NCBI GenBank assembly: GCA_015179025.1
Contig: WHUX01000057.1
Coordinates: 1 to 64,000 of the forward strand
Source of the DNA: Terfezia claveryi
Lineage: Eukaryota > Ascomycota > Pezizomycetes > Pezizales > Pezizaceae
Length of the DNA: 64,000 bases
Reading direction: 5' to 3'
Below, piece by piece: positions 20,800-31,732 of the stretch (position 1 is its first letter; each line of letters begins with the position of its first letter). The position numbers and the translations under genes are program-made. Below the pieces are notes generated by a model. That model searched no databases. It was not told where the DNA came from and saw nothing but the letters and a program-made list of their open reading frames with translations.

Positions 20800-22978
20800 T
20801 AACCTACAGGTAAACTTTGTCGATACTAAGACTAGTGAGGAGAAAGGTATAAGGTATAGTAGTACAGGCTCTAGCTGGTTTAGAAGCTAGAATGGAGGGG
20901 ATCCAGAAGGAGGAGAATTCTAAGTTAGAAGATAAAAGAAGAAAGAGAAGAAATACTAGGCTAAGAAAGAAGCTGCAGCTAGAAGGGGGGCTTATGCTAG
21001 AAGAATTGGATAGGGAGTATAGTAAGGGGCTAAAGATAGCTAGAGTCAGAACTTTTGAGGAAGTAAGGGGCAACATCTTTGGGACAACTTCCCCAAGTAA
21101 AGAGGAAACTAAGGAGGATACCACTATAGAGGATTTCCCTTTAAACCCTATGAGGAGGATACTAGAGCTGAAGAGTAGTAGACATGTAGTGATAGACTTC
21201 ACAGAGGAGGAGGGAGAAGAGAAGGAATATAAAGACAAAAGTGATGATTTGGAGGAAGAGAATATGAAAGCAAGTATAGAGGCAAGCCTAGTAGGGAACA
21301 GCTTGGTAGAGAACAGCCCAGTAGGGAACAGGAGCTGGAAACTGATCTAAGAGTCTAAGAAAGTTATAACAATCATCTATAGTATCAAGACAAATAGGGA
21401 GGTTCTGGAGGAGATTAATGCTCTCAGGCCAAAGAAATGCAGCTGGAAGTCGGCCAGAAATACTGAGGTAGCTAGGGATTTGATCAAGGTAGGAGAGGAC
21501 TACATTAAGGAGGAGTGGTATCTAGAGGGGGATAAAGCTAGTAGTGGAGGCTAGAAGACTATTTCCAAGGAAGCAATATCTAAAGGAAACCCCTAATATA
21601 TTGAGTAGATTATGGAAACAGAAAGAACCTAGAGAATAGTATGCTAGGTTAAATCGAGCCAGATGGTAGGGGTGGAGAAGGAGTTAGTAGAGGTAAAAAG
21701 CAATTAACTCTCTTAGCAGTATCCTTAAAGGCCGGAACAATAGAGCAAGTAGCAGAGGCCAAGAGAATGATAAACACAAGGAGAAGGAGAGTGGAAGAGG
21801 AAAAGAGGAAGTAAGAGAAGTTAAAAAAGGTTGAGAGGAAGAGATGTGAGGAGGAGGTAAGCAGAAAGTAAGAGAAGGTAAATAAGGCAAAGGCTATTAA
21901 GCTAGCAGAGCAAGCTAGTAAAATAAAGAAAAGTTAGGAGAAGGCTAGAGAAGCCTATAAAGCTACAATTCGAGACTTGGTAGGCAAGGTTAGGCTGGAC
22001 CTAAGCTTGGGGCAGATAATTGAATTAGGGCAAAAGATAAAAGAGGCCGAGGAAATGAAGAAGATAATTGAGAAGGAGGAAGCTACCTTGATCGAAAGGC
22101 TAGTAGGTAAAACTATACAAGTAATTAGGATAGAGGTATTCAAGATAACTTACGTAGTGATAGAACATATACAGCCCTTAGATATAAAGGGTAGAGCTGA
22201 GCTAGAAAGTACAGCAGGCAAAGTAAACAACCTTCTTAAGGTAAACAACCTTTTCAATGAGCAAGCCCCCTAGCAGGTAATAGCAAAGGCAGGGTGAGGG
22301 GAGCTCTATAACGAGTCTACTTAAGAGGTCAAGAGGGTTAGGAAAGAAGTGAATTTGGCTAAAGTAGCTAGAGAGGTAAAGATAGCTTTGGTGAGCATCT
22401 TTAAGAGGTCAGGGAACATGCTAAATATCTGAGTAAAGGAGGTGAAGTTAGTAAAGCTAATGGTACCATTAGCACTGATAGCAATTCATAAGGGAAGGAA
22501 AAAACTAGCAGAAAAAATCAAGGCAGAAAATAAGGGCTTAAGGATGGCTAGTAGGTATCTTAAGCTATAGAGAACAGCAAAGGTGACTGGGTTTACATTC
22601 AATATAGCAAATGATTAGGAGGCAAAAAATATTATTAAAGAGGGCTTAATGGAGGAAGGCAAGAGAAGGAGAGTCTCATATTTCAAACAAGACCAAGGAC
22701 CTTCGAAAGCAGTAGGAAGAAGAAGCCCTCCCCCATAGAATTTATAGTTATTTATGAGATGTCATAACTATAGAGGATCTGGACATATGCAAAAGAACTA
22801 TAGCTCAATTAGTAAAGCTGTAGCTACTAAGACAAGTAGAAAGGCAGGGCTAAGAAAGGCAGGAGAAAGTAAGAAACTAAGGGTAGTAGATAGGGAAGGA
22901 TATATACTAGTAGGGAATCAGGGCGGAAGGCCTGGTAGAGTAGCAGACGACTCTCAACTAGGGCCGAGCTATGGCTAA
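20800..22978 (+). pseudogene. LINE ORF1 (gag-like), RIP-decayed
   Basis: Discontinuous frames give a basic, charged protein: SKEETKEDTTIEDFPLNPMR, LELKSSRHVVIDFTEEEGEE (21150-21220), a long helical part (LGQIIELGQKIKEAEEMKKI, near 22010), FTFNIAND...IIKEGLMEEGKRRRVSYFK (22590-22690), then a zinc knuckle at 22754-22806. The knuckle reads C-HN-Y...GH....Y, so two knuckle Cys are replaced by Tyr (TGT to TAT), the change expected from TpG-to-TpA mutation. In intact relatives ORF1 binds element RNA. Confidence 0.65.
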
Positions 22979-22984
22979 AGCTAT

Positions 22985-24374
22985 CCGGATGGCATATCAG
23001 AATGTGGGGGGGAGCTATTTAAATACCTATGCATTTCTAAAATAGTACAAGAGGGAGAAGGTAGATGTAGCATTTGTAGAGGAGGCCTAGATTGATAAAG
23101 GTAGGAAGTGAAGTTAGAACTACTCATCATTTCAGCTAGGAAGTAGAGTAAGGAAAGGGAGAAGGGTTTTTGTATACTAGAGGAAAAGCTTGTTAGGTAA
23201 TATTAAGCTAGAGGTTGAGAAGGACAACCTAGTTATAGTTAAGGTTTTTGGAAAAAATCTAGGAGGGGTCTATGTGAACAGTAAGCTACAGAGGCAGAAA
23301 TAGGAGGAGTGGCTAGGTAAGATTAGTATGAGACTAGGGGGAGGTAATGTGGCAGTAGTAGGAGACTAGAATACATATAGCCATGACTGGGATATAGCCA
23401 ATAACAAAGATAGCAAGGGAAGAGCTATGGTAGCATGGATAGTGGGCTTAGGGCTAACAGTAGCAGAAGGAGATTGTAGTCAGACATAGGAGAGAATGAG
23501 AAGAGGTAGGATCATAAGTAGCAGAATTAACTTTTTCTTAAGTAGAGGGGAAAAGGAGTAGGGGGAAGTCAAGAGAGAAAAGATTCTATTAGATTACTGG
23601 GCCCTCCTTGCTGATATAGAGTAGGAAGAAGTAAGGCAAGCTATAGAAAAGGAGATAGTGGATTGGAAGGACCTAGAAGATGAGATAGCAGCTTTACAGG
23701 AAGGTGGTCTAAAGGTAGAGGTAAGGTAGACTGGGGGCCTGGAGGGGTGCACCTTATATAAAAAGCTTAAAAGTCTAAAGAGCCACCATAGTAAAGTTCC
23801 AACAATTACTGAGAGGTCCAAAAGGTAGTGAAATCGAGATCTATCTACCTAGCTGAATTTAATAAGGAAGAGTAGGAGAAAGTACTTAGGAGATGGTCTT
23901 ACTTAGGAGAGATGAGTAAAAAGATAGAAGGTAGAAAAGGAGATGCTCAAAGCTATAATTAGGGAGAAGAAAAAGGAGTACTGAAAACAGTTCTATAAGA
24001 AACATAGAGAAAAAGACCACTAGGAGGTAGTGAAATAGGCAAAAGACTACTGGTACCTGAAGGGGGAAATGGGGGGCCTAGTAAATAAGAGAGAGGTGAA
24101 GTATACAAGCAAGATAGAGAAAGTAGAAGGTCTAATTGAAGATCATTTCAAATGGAAAGTGGGGGGCCGGTAGAAGAAGGAAGACAAGCTTTAAGAAGAT
24201 GAGTTTCAGGAGGATAACAGGTCAGACCTAGAAAACCTAGAGAAGGTTATAAGAAAGGCTCTAAATAGAATGTGCAACAGTTCAGCCTTAAGACTAGATG
24301 GCATTAGCTACAAATTTATCAAATTGATCTTCCCTATAATTTTAGACAGTGACCTAATGAGGGAGGTTGCAGAA
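22985..24374 (+). pseudogene. LINE ORF2, piece 1: endonuclease and start of RT
   Basis: RMAYQNVGG opens an APE-type endonuclease domain. VDVAFVEEA and GD*NTYSHDWD correspond to the usual EPW and GDFN(A)H motifs, with Trp turned to stop. A long helical connector follows. ALNRMCNSSALRLDGISYK with FIKL is the RT entry motif (normally K.PGPDGI). The piece is cut at 24374 by Gypsy-1, whose 5-bp duplication CAGAA is 24370-24374. Confidence 0.7.
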
Positions 24375-24865
24375 TATAACGTGGGCTCTGGGAACAAGGC
24401 GACCAAGGGGTACGCCGGGGAGAAGGCAGAGGCTAGGGCAAGACACACGTAGGAACGCTACGTGTGTGACTAGGGGAAGGCTGAGACGGGAGGCAAGGGC
24501 AAGAGGCAAGAGAGGCAGAGGGCAAGGGACACAAGACACGCGGAAGCAGTTGCCGCGTGTGTCAAGGGAGGCAGCTGGGCTGCAGAGACAAGGCGAGGAG
24601 GTGCACAAGGGAGATACATCAACGTGGAGAGAAGCAAAGCCCTGTATTGGATATACAAGACATTGGATGGGGATCCAACGAGAGGGCGGAGAGAGCAAGC
24701 TATATATACAGGCTTCCTTCCTGGCCAAGGCCACTGGAAGGAATAAGGTTCCCGAGACCCCTTATCTCGGAAACAGAGATAACAACGATATCAATCAACA
24801 ATAACGAGAGTCGGACGGAATCCCATCCGACTCTCAAACCTGGCTAGGAAAGGACGGTTGTGACA
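24375..24865 (-). repeat. Gypsy-1 3' LTR
   Basis: 491 bp, TGTCACAACC...GTTATA on the minus strand. The terminal CA has become TA on this strand (TATAACG on plus). It contains the TATA stretch CTATATATACAG shared by all family LTRs and two adjacent hairpins (24762-24782 and 24806-24835). Confidence 0.92.
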
Positions 24866-24938
24866 CTATCCCCCCTTTAGGCTCGGAGCTCCAGCGACTA
24901 GGAGGCCTGGGCACGATAACCGGCAAAATCAACACAGG

Positions 24939-24942
<4 letters not shown>

Positions 24943-24997
<55 letters not shown>
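24943..24997 (+). repeat. (AAC)n microsatellite in Gypsy-1
   Basis: About 18 AAC triplets between the chromodomain stop and the polypurine tract. Relatives Gypsy-2, -3 and -4 have only short irregular AAC/AAT runs at this place. The poly-Leu frame on the opposite strand is not a gene. Confidence 0.85.
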
Positions 24998-24998
<1 letters not shown>

Positions 24999-25067
24999 GG
25001 TAAGGACAAAAACCCCAACTCCGAACAACAAGAACATAAACAACAACAAGAATGCAAAGTCATGACC

Positions 25068-25439
25068 TCAGTCGACTAGGCGAGGCTTCCTGAGGTATCG
25101 CTGGTGGAACAGGGTAACCAAATCCTGCACATTCTCCAAGTCCTTTGTGGGTTGCCAAGTGGCCTCCTCGTCCCCTAACCACTTGACCTTACACTGAACT
25201 CGTCCATAGTGTTTCCTTAAGTCCAGTACCTCCTCAACCTCCCACTCCTCTTCACCTGCGATCACTACTGGAGGAGGTGGGGGGTGCTTTTGCCCGGGAA
25301 GGGGATCGTCGGCGGCTGGCTCGATTTCCGAGACATGAACGACCGGATGGCGCTTGATATCCTTGGGAAATCTCAGCCGGTAAGCATGAGTGCCCACAGC
25401 TGCTAACACCTCATAGGGGCCTAGGAACTTGTGATCCAA
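25068..25439 (-). CDS. Gypsy-1 C-terminal chromodomain segment
   Basis: 123 codons. DHKFLGPYEVLAAVGTHAY is the integrase tail. EEEWEVEEVLDLRKHYGRVQ, then KVKWLGDEEATWQPTKDLEN, is a chromodomain, identifying the family as a chromovirus. Chromodomains of such integrases are known to steer insertion toward chromatin marked by methylated histone H3. That agrees with the nested pile-up seen here. The frame is continuous with the integrase apart from one stop. Confidence 0.88.
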   Translation of the reverse strand: MDHKFLGPYEVLAAVGTHAYRLRFPKDIKRHPVVHVSEIEPAADDPLPGQKHPPPPPVVIAGEEEWEVEEVLDLRKHYGRVQCKVKWLGDEEATWQPTKDLENVQDLVTLFHQRYLRKPRLVD

Positions 25440-25499
25440 CTTACGAGAGGGTCGTTCTGTCCGGAAGTGTCTGCTAGAGAGCCATACCTTGTCTCCTGG

Positions 25500-26501
25500 T
25501 TAGTATTTGGGGCCCGGTAACCTAGACCCGTTAGCGTATTCTGCTTGCCTGACCTGAGTATAACCCAACTCAGTCTTCAGGGTAGAGTGGAGTTCAGAAA
25601 TCTGCGTGGCGAACTCCTTGGCTGGGGCATTCTCCCTGGCCTTGCGCAGAGGTGCTAGGGAGTCTACGAACCGAGGGTGCCAGCCATAATTGGCCAGGAA
25701 TGGGGACGTTTTCAGCGACTCGGAGAACTGGTTGTTGGCGGCAAATTCGCAGGTTGCTAGCAACGAAACCCAGTTGTTCTGCTGGTAGCTGACGAAGGCC
25801 CGCAGATACTGTTCCATAATCGCATTCATCCTTTCCGATTGGCCGTCCGTCTGGGGGTGGTAAGCTGTTGACAGACGAACTTTGATCCCCAGAAGTTCAC
25901 AGAAGGCTTGCCAGAATTCTGAGGTAAACTGAGGGCCACGGTCGGACACGATCGATTCAGGGAGGCCATGGTATTGGAATACATTATTGAGGTAGAGGTT
26001 GGCTAACTCCGGAGCAGAGCAGGTATCCCGGCAGGGTATAACATGCCTCATCTTCGTCAACCGATCCACCACCATCAGGATGGCATTGAATCCCGAGTCC
26101 TTCGGCAACCCAGTTACAAAGTCCATGGTCAGGTGTTGCCAGGGTCGATCTGGGATCTCCAGGGGCTTCAAGGTTCCGTAGGGGGCATGACAAGTGGGTT
26201 TTGCACACTTGCAGATATGGCAGTTCCGTATGTACTGTTCTACCTCCTTTCGCTGGTCGATCCATGTGTATTGTCTAGCTAGTAGTTCTAACGTCTTAGC
26301 CACTCTAGGGTGACCTGCAGCCAGGGTATCATGGTGTTCCTTGATCAGCTGCATCCGCAGCTCCCCTTCAGGTATATAGAGCCGATCTAGGTGGTATAGG
26401 AGGCCGTCCTGAGTGGTGCACTTGGCTAGGGAAATCTTGGTATAACGGCGCTGTCCAGACTCCACTGCGGTAATTATATCCTTAACAAGGTCGTCCTCCA
26501 T
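25500..26501 (-). CDS. Gypsy-1 integrase
   Basis: 333-codon frame overlapping the RT frame end by 28 bp. The zinc-binding HHCC module is [11 protein letters not shown] ... CHICKCAKP. Catalytic contexts: [17 protein letters not shown] (Asp), [16 protein letters not shown] (Asp), [13 protein letters not shown] (Glu). The frame ends at a TAA that replaces the expected Gln of Y(Q)PGDKVWL. It would otherwise continue into the chromodomain frame, so one C-to-T change splits the protein. Integrase joins element DNA to the host genome. Confidence 0.9.
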   Translation of the reverse strand: MEDDLVKDIITAVESGQRRYTKISLAKCTTQDGLLYHLDRLYIPEGELRMQLIKEHHDTLAAGHPRVAKTLELLARQYTWIDQRKEVEQYIRNCHICKCAKPTCHAPYGTLKPLEIPDRPWQHLTMDFVTGLPKDSGFNAILMVVDRLTKMRHVIPCRDTCSAPELANLYLNNVFQYHGLPESIVSDRGPQFTSEFWQAFCELLGIKVRLSTAYHPQTDGQSERMNAIMEQYLRAFVSYQQNNWVSLLATCEFAANNQFSESLKTSPFLANYGWHPRFVDSLAPLRKARENAPAKEFATQISELHSTLKTELGYTQVRQAEYANGSRLPGPKY

Positions 26502-28651
26502 ATATGCCGTCGTATCCGCAGAAGGAGATCTGCTCCGGAGTTCGCTTCAGCTTCAGCATCAGCATCAATATCAGCATCAGCATCAGCATCAGCATCAGTA
26601 TCAGCATCAGCATCAGCCTCAGCTTCCACAAGGGTATTGGCCGCCAGGTCGAGATTTTCGGGTTTCAGTACCACCTGATTCTGGTACTTCAGCCTTTCAT
26701 CCCCCCCTTTAGGGAGATCTCCTGATCTCCTGGTCAGTGCATCCGGCTTACCCCCAGCCTTTCCCGGCCGATACCTTATCTTGAAGTTAAACCGAGAGAG
26801 GAATTCCGACCACCTAGCCTGTCGGCGATTTAGCAATTTGGTGGTTGTGAAGTACTCTAGGTTCTTATGGTCAGAGAGGACCTGGATAACCCCCTTTGCC
26901 GATTCCAGGTGTGGTCTCCATTCCTCGAATGCTCGCACAATGGCCATTAACTCCTTATCATAGATTTCGTAATTACACTCCGCCGGGGAGTGCTTTTTAG
27001 AGAAATAGGCCACTGGGTGGAGGACTCCATTGACATACTGGGACAGGATTCCAGTGGAGACATAGTCGGAGGCGTCCGTTTCCACGATGCACTCGCTATC
27101 AGGGTCAAAATGGGCAAGGATTGGGGCTGAGCAGAAGGCTTCCTTGAGGTTCTGGAAGGCGGATTGGGCTTCTGAATTCCAGTGGAAGGCCCTTTTTGTC
27201 AGGTGTGAGCCAGCTTCTACCTTCGTTTTCGTCAAGGCCGTTAGGGGTGCCACGATTCTTGAGTATCCCAGGATGAATCGGCGGTAGAAGTTGGCAAATC
27301 CTAGGAAGGCCTGCACATCCTTCAAATTGGCTAGGGTTTCCCACTCTTGAATTGCAGCAACTTTGGCGGGGTCCATCCTAATACCTTCCGTGGTTATGAT
27401 CAAGCCCAGGTACTTCACCTCTTGGACGTGGAATTTGCATTTTTCAGGCTTAAGGTACAGCCCAGCCTGCTCCAGCTTCTCCAGCACTTGTCGGACGTGG
27501 ATCTTGTGTTCCGCTAGGGTATCCGAGTAGATGAGGATATCGTCCAGGTAGGCGGTGCAGAATACATCCAGAAAGTCCCGCAGAGTGTCATTGATAAAGT
27601 GCTGAAAGGAGGCAGGGGCGTTGGTTAGGCCGAAGGGCATCACATTGTACTCAAAATGGCCATATCGCGTCCGGAAGGCAGTTTTCCACTCCTCCCCCTC
27701 AGCAATTCGTACCAAGTTGTAGGCCCCTCTCAGATCCAATTTGATGAACCATTTGGCTTTGGAGAGCCTGGCTAATGTCTTCTGGATCAGGGGCAAGGGG
27801 TACCTGTTTTTTACCGTAATCTCATTCAGGCCGCGATAATCCACGCACAACCTAAGGGAGCCGTCCGATTTCTTCACAAACAATACGGGTGCACCTGCTG
27901 GGGAGGAGCTATGGCGAATGAAGCTCTTGTTGAGGTTTTCCTCCAAGTACTTCTTCAGGGCTTCCAATTCCGGTCGGGACATTCCATAGAGTGGGCCGTA
28001 AGGGGGGGTTTTACCTTCTATCAGCGGAATCGTGTGGTCATATGGTCGGTGAGGTACGAGCTTCTTCGCGGCCTTCTCTGAGAATAAGTCGATGAATTCA
28101 TGGTATTCACCTGGAACCATGGACTTACATTCCTCCCTCGACCTAGTCTTATTGATTTCCAGGTTCACTTCATGTATGGAAAGGGCATGCGCCTTCAGCT
28201 TGTGTCTCCCAGTGAGGTAAGCGAAAGCCCCTGCCCCAATAAAGCTAATATTCAGGGGCTTTGGGGGAGGTTGAACAGGCGGAGTAGGGGGAACGGGGGG
28301 AACGGGAGGAACGGGGGGAACGGGGGAACGGGGGGAACGGCGGGAATGGGGGGAACGGGGAGAACAGGGAGAGCAGGGCAGTGAGCAGCATTGATGTGCG
28401 CGGGCTGGTGTACCACCTGGATTGGGTAGATTATCGGGGGTGGTAATGTACATAGCCCCGTGACGGTGATTTTTGGACCTCCACAGTTTGTTCTGCAATA
28501 ATGGCTGTTGAATTGCAAGGTGTAAGAGCCGAAGCTGACTGACACATCGTGCATTCTGAGCCAGGGGATCCCAAGGACAATTGGATATTTTAGTTTGGTC
28601 ACGAACATTGGGAGGTCCTCCGAATGGTCTCCAATGGCACTGGGCAGACAC
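26474..28651 (-). CDS. Gypsy-1 reverse transcriptase / RNase H
   Basis: 725-codon open frame. The first 110 or so residues are out-of-frame relative to relatives; true homology starts near [20 protein letters not shown] (residue 131). RT motifs: [20 protein letters not shown] (257-276), [10 protein letters not shown] (304-313), [15 protein letters not shown] (338-352), [10 protein letters not shown] (368-377). RNase [14 protein letters not shown] (522-534), [11 protein letters not shown] (561-571), [10 protein letters not shown] (592-601). A Glu/Ala/Asp repeat (676-703) precedes a frameshift into the integrase frame. The upstream proline-rich stretch (about 95-130) comes from a G/C minisatellite. 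Confidence 0.92.
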   Translation of the reverse strand: MSAQCHWRPFGGPPNVRDQTKISNCPWDPLAQNARCVSQLRLLHLAIQQPLLQNKLWRSKNHRHGAMYITTPDNLPNPGGTPARAHQCCSLPCSPCSPRSPHSRRSPRSPVPPVPPVPPVPPTPPVQPPPKPLNISFIGAGAFAYLTGRHKLKAHALSIHEVNLEINKTRSREECKSMVPGEYHEFIDLFSEKAAKKLVPHRPYDHTIPLIEGKTPPYGPLYGMSRPELEALKKYLEENLNKSFIRHSSSPAGAPVLFVKKSDGSLRLCVDYRGLNEITVKNRYPLPLIQKTLARLSKAKWFIKLDLRGAYNLVRIAEGEEWKTAFRTRYGHFEYNVMPFGLTNAPASFQHFINDTLRDFLDVFCTAYLDDILIYSDTLAEHKIHVRQVLEKLEQAGLYLKPEKCKFHVQEVKYLGLIITTEGIRMDPAKVAAIQEWETLANLKDVQAFLGFANFYRRFILGYSRIVAPLTALTKTKVEAGSHLTKRAFHWNSEAQSAFQNLKEAFCSAPILAHFDPDSECIVETDASDYVSTGILSQYVNGVLHPVAYFSKKHSPAECNYEIYDKELMAIVRAFEEWRPHLESAKGVIQVLSDHKNLEYFTTTKLLNRRQARWSEFLSRFNFKIRYRPGKAGGKPDALTRRSGDLPKGGDERLKYQNQVVLKPENLDLAANTLVEAEADADADTDADADADADIDADAEAEANSGADLLLRIRRHIWRTTLLRI
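26538..26636 (+). repeat. (GCATCA)n repeat at the RNase H-integrase junction of Gypsy-1
   Basis: Hexanucleotide repeat coding Asp-Ala/Glu-Ala on the minus strand. Gypsy-2 (about 33195-33275) and Gypsy-4 (about 48195-48245) have shorter Glu-Ala versions, and Gypsy-3 (about 38325-38350) only a trace. Confidence 0.85.
28262..28385 (+). repeat. GGGGGAACG-type minisatellite in Gypsy-1 protease-RT linker
   Basis: Irregular 9-10-bp units (GGGGGAACG, GGAGGAACG) that encode Pro-Val-Pro-Pro or Ser-Pro repeats on the minus strand and sit where the reading frames change. Gypsy-3 has a shorter run at 39919-39965. Gypsy-2 and -4 carry a unique, non-repetitive linker there instead. Confidence 0.8.
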
Positions 28652-28735
28652 GCGAGGTGGGTAATAGCCCCAGAAGAGATAGGGCGGCTGTCAATGACAT
28701 CAAGAAGGCGGGGGTCTTTAGCTTGGAGGTTGGTA

Positions 28736-30162
28736 TGGAGTTTTTACTGACAAGGTCTGATCAATGAAGGCTATCCCCGAAGCACCACAATCTATGAGAG
28801 CTGATGTTACCACTGTTTTACCATTGAATTTAACAGTTATTGGTACTACAAAATGCTCGCCAAACAAGCGAGATTCATCAACAGACATAGATGCAGGCAA
28901 AGAAAACGCAGACAAAGATAAATGACCCATGATAGGTCCCTTGCTAGTGTCAGTAACTAGGCAAGGGACTCCGCTTTTCCCGACTCCTCTGGGGTCTCGG
29001 ACACCGCATGTATGGCCAGGGAGCGATTCTTTCGAAGGGGGCAAGCCGCAATGAAGTGGTCGGCCTTCCCACAGGCTATGCATAGCCATTATTCCGGCGG
29101 CGTTCCCTCTCTTCTTGGGTCAGGCGAGGCCTGCCTGCTGATAAATCCATGGGGGTGGTGCCGCCCGCCACCAGGGATGGGTGGGCTGGCTCATTGGCTG
29201 TAGCTTGCGTCTGAGGGCTAGGGTTCTGGGGTCGAGTTTGTTGCTGGAGGTGCTGGGCTCTAACAGGAGGCCGGTAGGTACTGGGGGCGCTGACCTAGAC
29301 TCTCAACCTAGCCATCTTTTGCTCCATCTTGGATGCCTGATCAATGAATTCATCCAGGGTTTTAACATCTGGAGATTGGAGGAGGGCCTGTTTGAGCTCA
29401 ATATTGAGGCCTTCCTCGAACTGTTCCAGCTTCACCCGATCGTTCCACTCCACCTCCGCTGCCAACCTTGAGAATTCTGCCACGTATGTTGAGAGGTCAT
29501 GGCCCTTCTGTTTTAGTGCTCGGAGAGCGCGAGTTGCTATACCCACGGGGTCTGGGTCTCCGAAGGCATGGTCGAGGATTGTGAGCAGAGCAGCAACATC
29601 AGGGAGGTTGAAGTGGTCATCGAGCACATAGGGTTAGACCTGGTCCAAAGCTCTGCCCTCCAATAGGCCGTATACATAAGCTAATCGGTGCTGAACGGTA
29701 GGGAATTTTGCAGCATCCCCAGTTAGTTTGATTTTATGGAATTTTTCCAGGCTTTCAGGCGAGTCCTGTCGCCATTGAACTTTGGCGGGGTAGGGAGATC
29801 CTGGGTCTTGGGTGCCTGTAGTGCTTGGGGTGCTGGGGCTGCTTGGATTGTGTCCAGGGCTCTATTCAGGCTCTGGATGGTCCTTCTTTCATTGATAAGT
29901 CGTTCTGGGTGGTTGCGAGGTCAGCCTGGCAGGAGAGAAGGTCTTCGGTGAGTATCGTGACCTCGTCATTGGTTCTGGTCTGTTTTTGTTGGCCTTCATG
30001 TATGGCTAATTCCAGTCGTTGGCCTAAGGCATCCGCCGCCAGGTATATATCGATAATGGTCTGACGATAGCTGCCGAAATCGTCCTGGTTCATGGGAATG
30101 GGTAGAGCTTGCCAGGCTCGAAATCTGGCTGCGAGCGCGGGGGTGGTGTCTTGGGCAGCCAT
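28736..30162 (-). pseudogene. Gypsy-1 gag and protease
   Basis: From ATG 30162 (MAAQDTTPALAARFRAWQAL) through a coiled-coil part into a gag capsid segment (LTILDHAFGDPDPVGIATRA, STYVAEFSRLAAEVEWND). A CCHC knuckle follows near 29050-29085 (CIACGKADHFIAAC, reached only after a 1-bp frameshift). The protease segment TSALIDCGASGIAFIDQT lies near 28765-28810, with Asp in a D-C-G-A-S context instead of DTGA. Stops: after LDQV (about 29634) and after MARLRV (about 29295). The frame shifts again after DQT near 28750. Confidence 0.8.
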
Positions 30163-30197
30163 TGGGCGTACCGGTTGATCAGAGTGATCCAACGTAG

Positions 30198-30686
30198 TTA
30201 ACGTGGGCTCTGGGAATAAGGCGACCAAGGGGTACGCCGGGGAGAAGGCAGAGGCTAGGGCAAGACACACGTAGGAACGCTACGTGTGTGACTAGGGAAG
30301 GCTGAGACGGGAGGCAAGGGCAAGAGGCAAGAGAGGCAGAGGGCAAGGGACATGAGACACGCGGAAGCAGTTGCCACGTGTGTCAAGGGAGGCAGCTGGG
30401 CTGCAGAGACAAGGCGAGGAGGTGCACAAGGGAGATACACCAACGTGGAGAGAAGCAAGGCCCTGTATTGGATATACAAGACGTTGGATGGGGATCCAAC
30501 GAGAGGGCGGAGAGAGCAAGCTATATATACAGGCTTCCTTCCTGGCCAAGGCCACCGGAAGGAATAAGGTTCCTGAGACCCCTTATCTCGGGAACAGAGA
30601 TAACAACGATATCAATCAACAATAACGAGAGTCGGACGGAATCCCATCCGACACTCAAACCTGGCTAGGAAAGGATGGTTGTGACA
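30198..30686 (-). repeat. Gypsy-1 5' LTR
   Basis: 489 bp. The inner edge reads GTAGTTAACG where relatives have GTAGTGTAACG, so one base is lost at the LTR end. The adjoining primer-binding region on the minus strand is ACTACGTTGGATCACTC, shared with Gypsy-3. Confidence 0.92.
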
Positions 30687-30948
30687 CAGAAAAGCTTAAT
30701 ATAGGGGTAATTCTAGTAGAATAGCAGTTTAGTAAGGTAGTGATGATTCCAAAGCCAGGAAAAGATCATAGAAAAACCAAGAAGTAGAGGCTAATCAACT
30801 TGATTAACTGTATAAGGAAGTTAGGTGAGAAAGTAGTAGTAGATAAACTACAGCTTTCTGGCCTCTTATATAGGTACCAGTTTGGGTCGGTTAAAGGTAG
30901 GTCGGTAGTAGAAGCAGCTCTTAGGATAGTAACAAGGGCCCAAAGATG
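30687..30948 (+). pseudogene. LINE ORF2, piece 2: RT fingers
   Basis: Encodes FSKVVMIPKPGKDHRKTKK, then LINLINCIRKLGEKVVVDKL and FGSVKGRSVVEAALRIVT, the central RT blocks of Tad1-type elements (VMIPKPGK, RPI, FGS..GRS). One stop replaces the Trp/Arg before LINLINC. Ends at AGATG (30944-30948), the duplication flanking Gypsy-2. Confidence 0.8.
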
Positions 30949-31550
30949 TGTAACGAGGGCTCTGAGGGACAAGGCGACTAAGGGGTATGCCAGGGCAATG
31001 GCAAAGGGGAATCGTACACATAGGAGCACTACATGTGTGATCTAGGGAAAGGATAGAGGCAAGGCAAGGGCAAGGCTAGGGTAACACTCACGTAGGAACG
31101 CTAAGTGTGTGACTAGGAAAACTAGGCTTGTCACGGACACCTGTCATGGATATCACAGATGATGTCAGGGGGGGGCAGGATGTTCAGAAGGCAAGAGGCA
31201 AGGACAAGAGATACGCGGAAGTGGTTGCCGCATGTGTCGAAGGGAGGCAACTGTGCTGTAGAGTTGTTTTGTATGAGACAAGGGTGTGCACAAGGGAGGT
31301 GCACAAGCGCTAGGAGAAGCAAGGCCCTGTATTGGGTATACAAGACGTTGGATGGGGATCTAACGAGAAGGCAGAGAGAGTAAGCTATATATACAGGCTT
31401 CCTTCCTAGCTAAGGCCACCGGAAAGATTAAGGTTTCCGAGACTCCTTATCTAGGGAACAGAGATAACAACGATATCAATCAACAATAACTAGAGTTGGA
31501 CGGAATCCCGTCTGACTCTCAAACACAGCTAGGAAAGGATAGTTGTGACA
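30949..31550 (-). repeat. Gypsy-2 3' LTR
   Basis: TGTAACGAGGGCTCTGAGG ... AGTTGTGACA on the plus strand (TGTCACAACT ... GTTACA on minus), followed inside by the polypurine tract at 31551-31563. Confidence 0.9.
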
Positions 31551-31732
31551 CTATCCCCCCTTTAGGCTCGGAGCCCCAGCAATGCAAAGCAAGGCGAAAA
31601 AACAAACAAACAAAACAGGCGAATAACCAATAACCCATAACACAACCCTAATGCCAGAAGTACGTACCAACAATAACCATAACAACAATGACAATAACAA
31701 CCCTAATAATCAGGTCCAGGACGACAAAAATA

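Larger units (their letters stand above)
24375..30686 (-). mobile_element. Gypsy-1: chromodomain Ty3/gypsy retrotransposon, near-complete
   Basis: 6312 bp, minus orientation, flanked by CAGAA (24370-24374 and 30687-30691). LTRs 24375-24865 and 30198-30686 differ at roughly a dozen sites, nearly all transitions, about 97% identical by eye. Gene order on the minus strand is gag, protease, RT, RNase H, integrase, chromodomain. This copy has the longest open pol frame of the family in the window (28651-26474). It is inactivated by a few nonsense changes and short frameshifts. The polypurine tract (AAAGGGGGGATAG read on the minus strand) sits just inside the 3' LTR at 24866-24878. Confidence 0.93.

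Noticed and set aside
24354..24847. Open frames inside LTRs (also 30255-30668, 42885-43289, 49905-50303)
   Set aside because: They recur in every LTR of the family and do not resemble proteins; the LTR interpretation with target duplications explains them.
24834..25049. Poly-Leu minus-strand ORF
   Set aside because: Produced by the (AAC)n microsatellite between the Gypsy-1 chromodomain and the polypurine tract.
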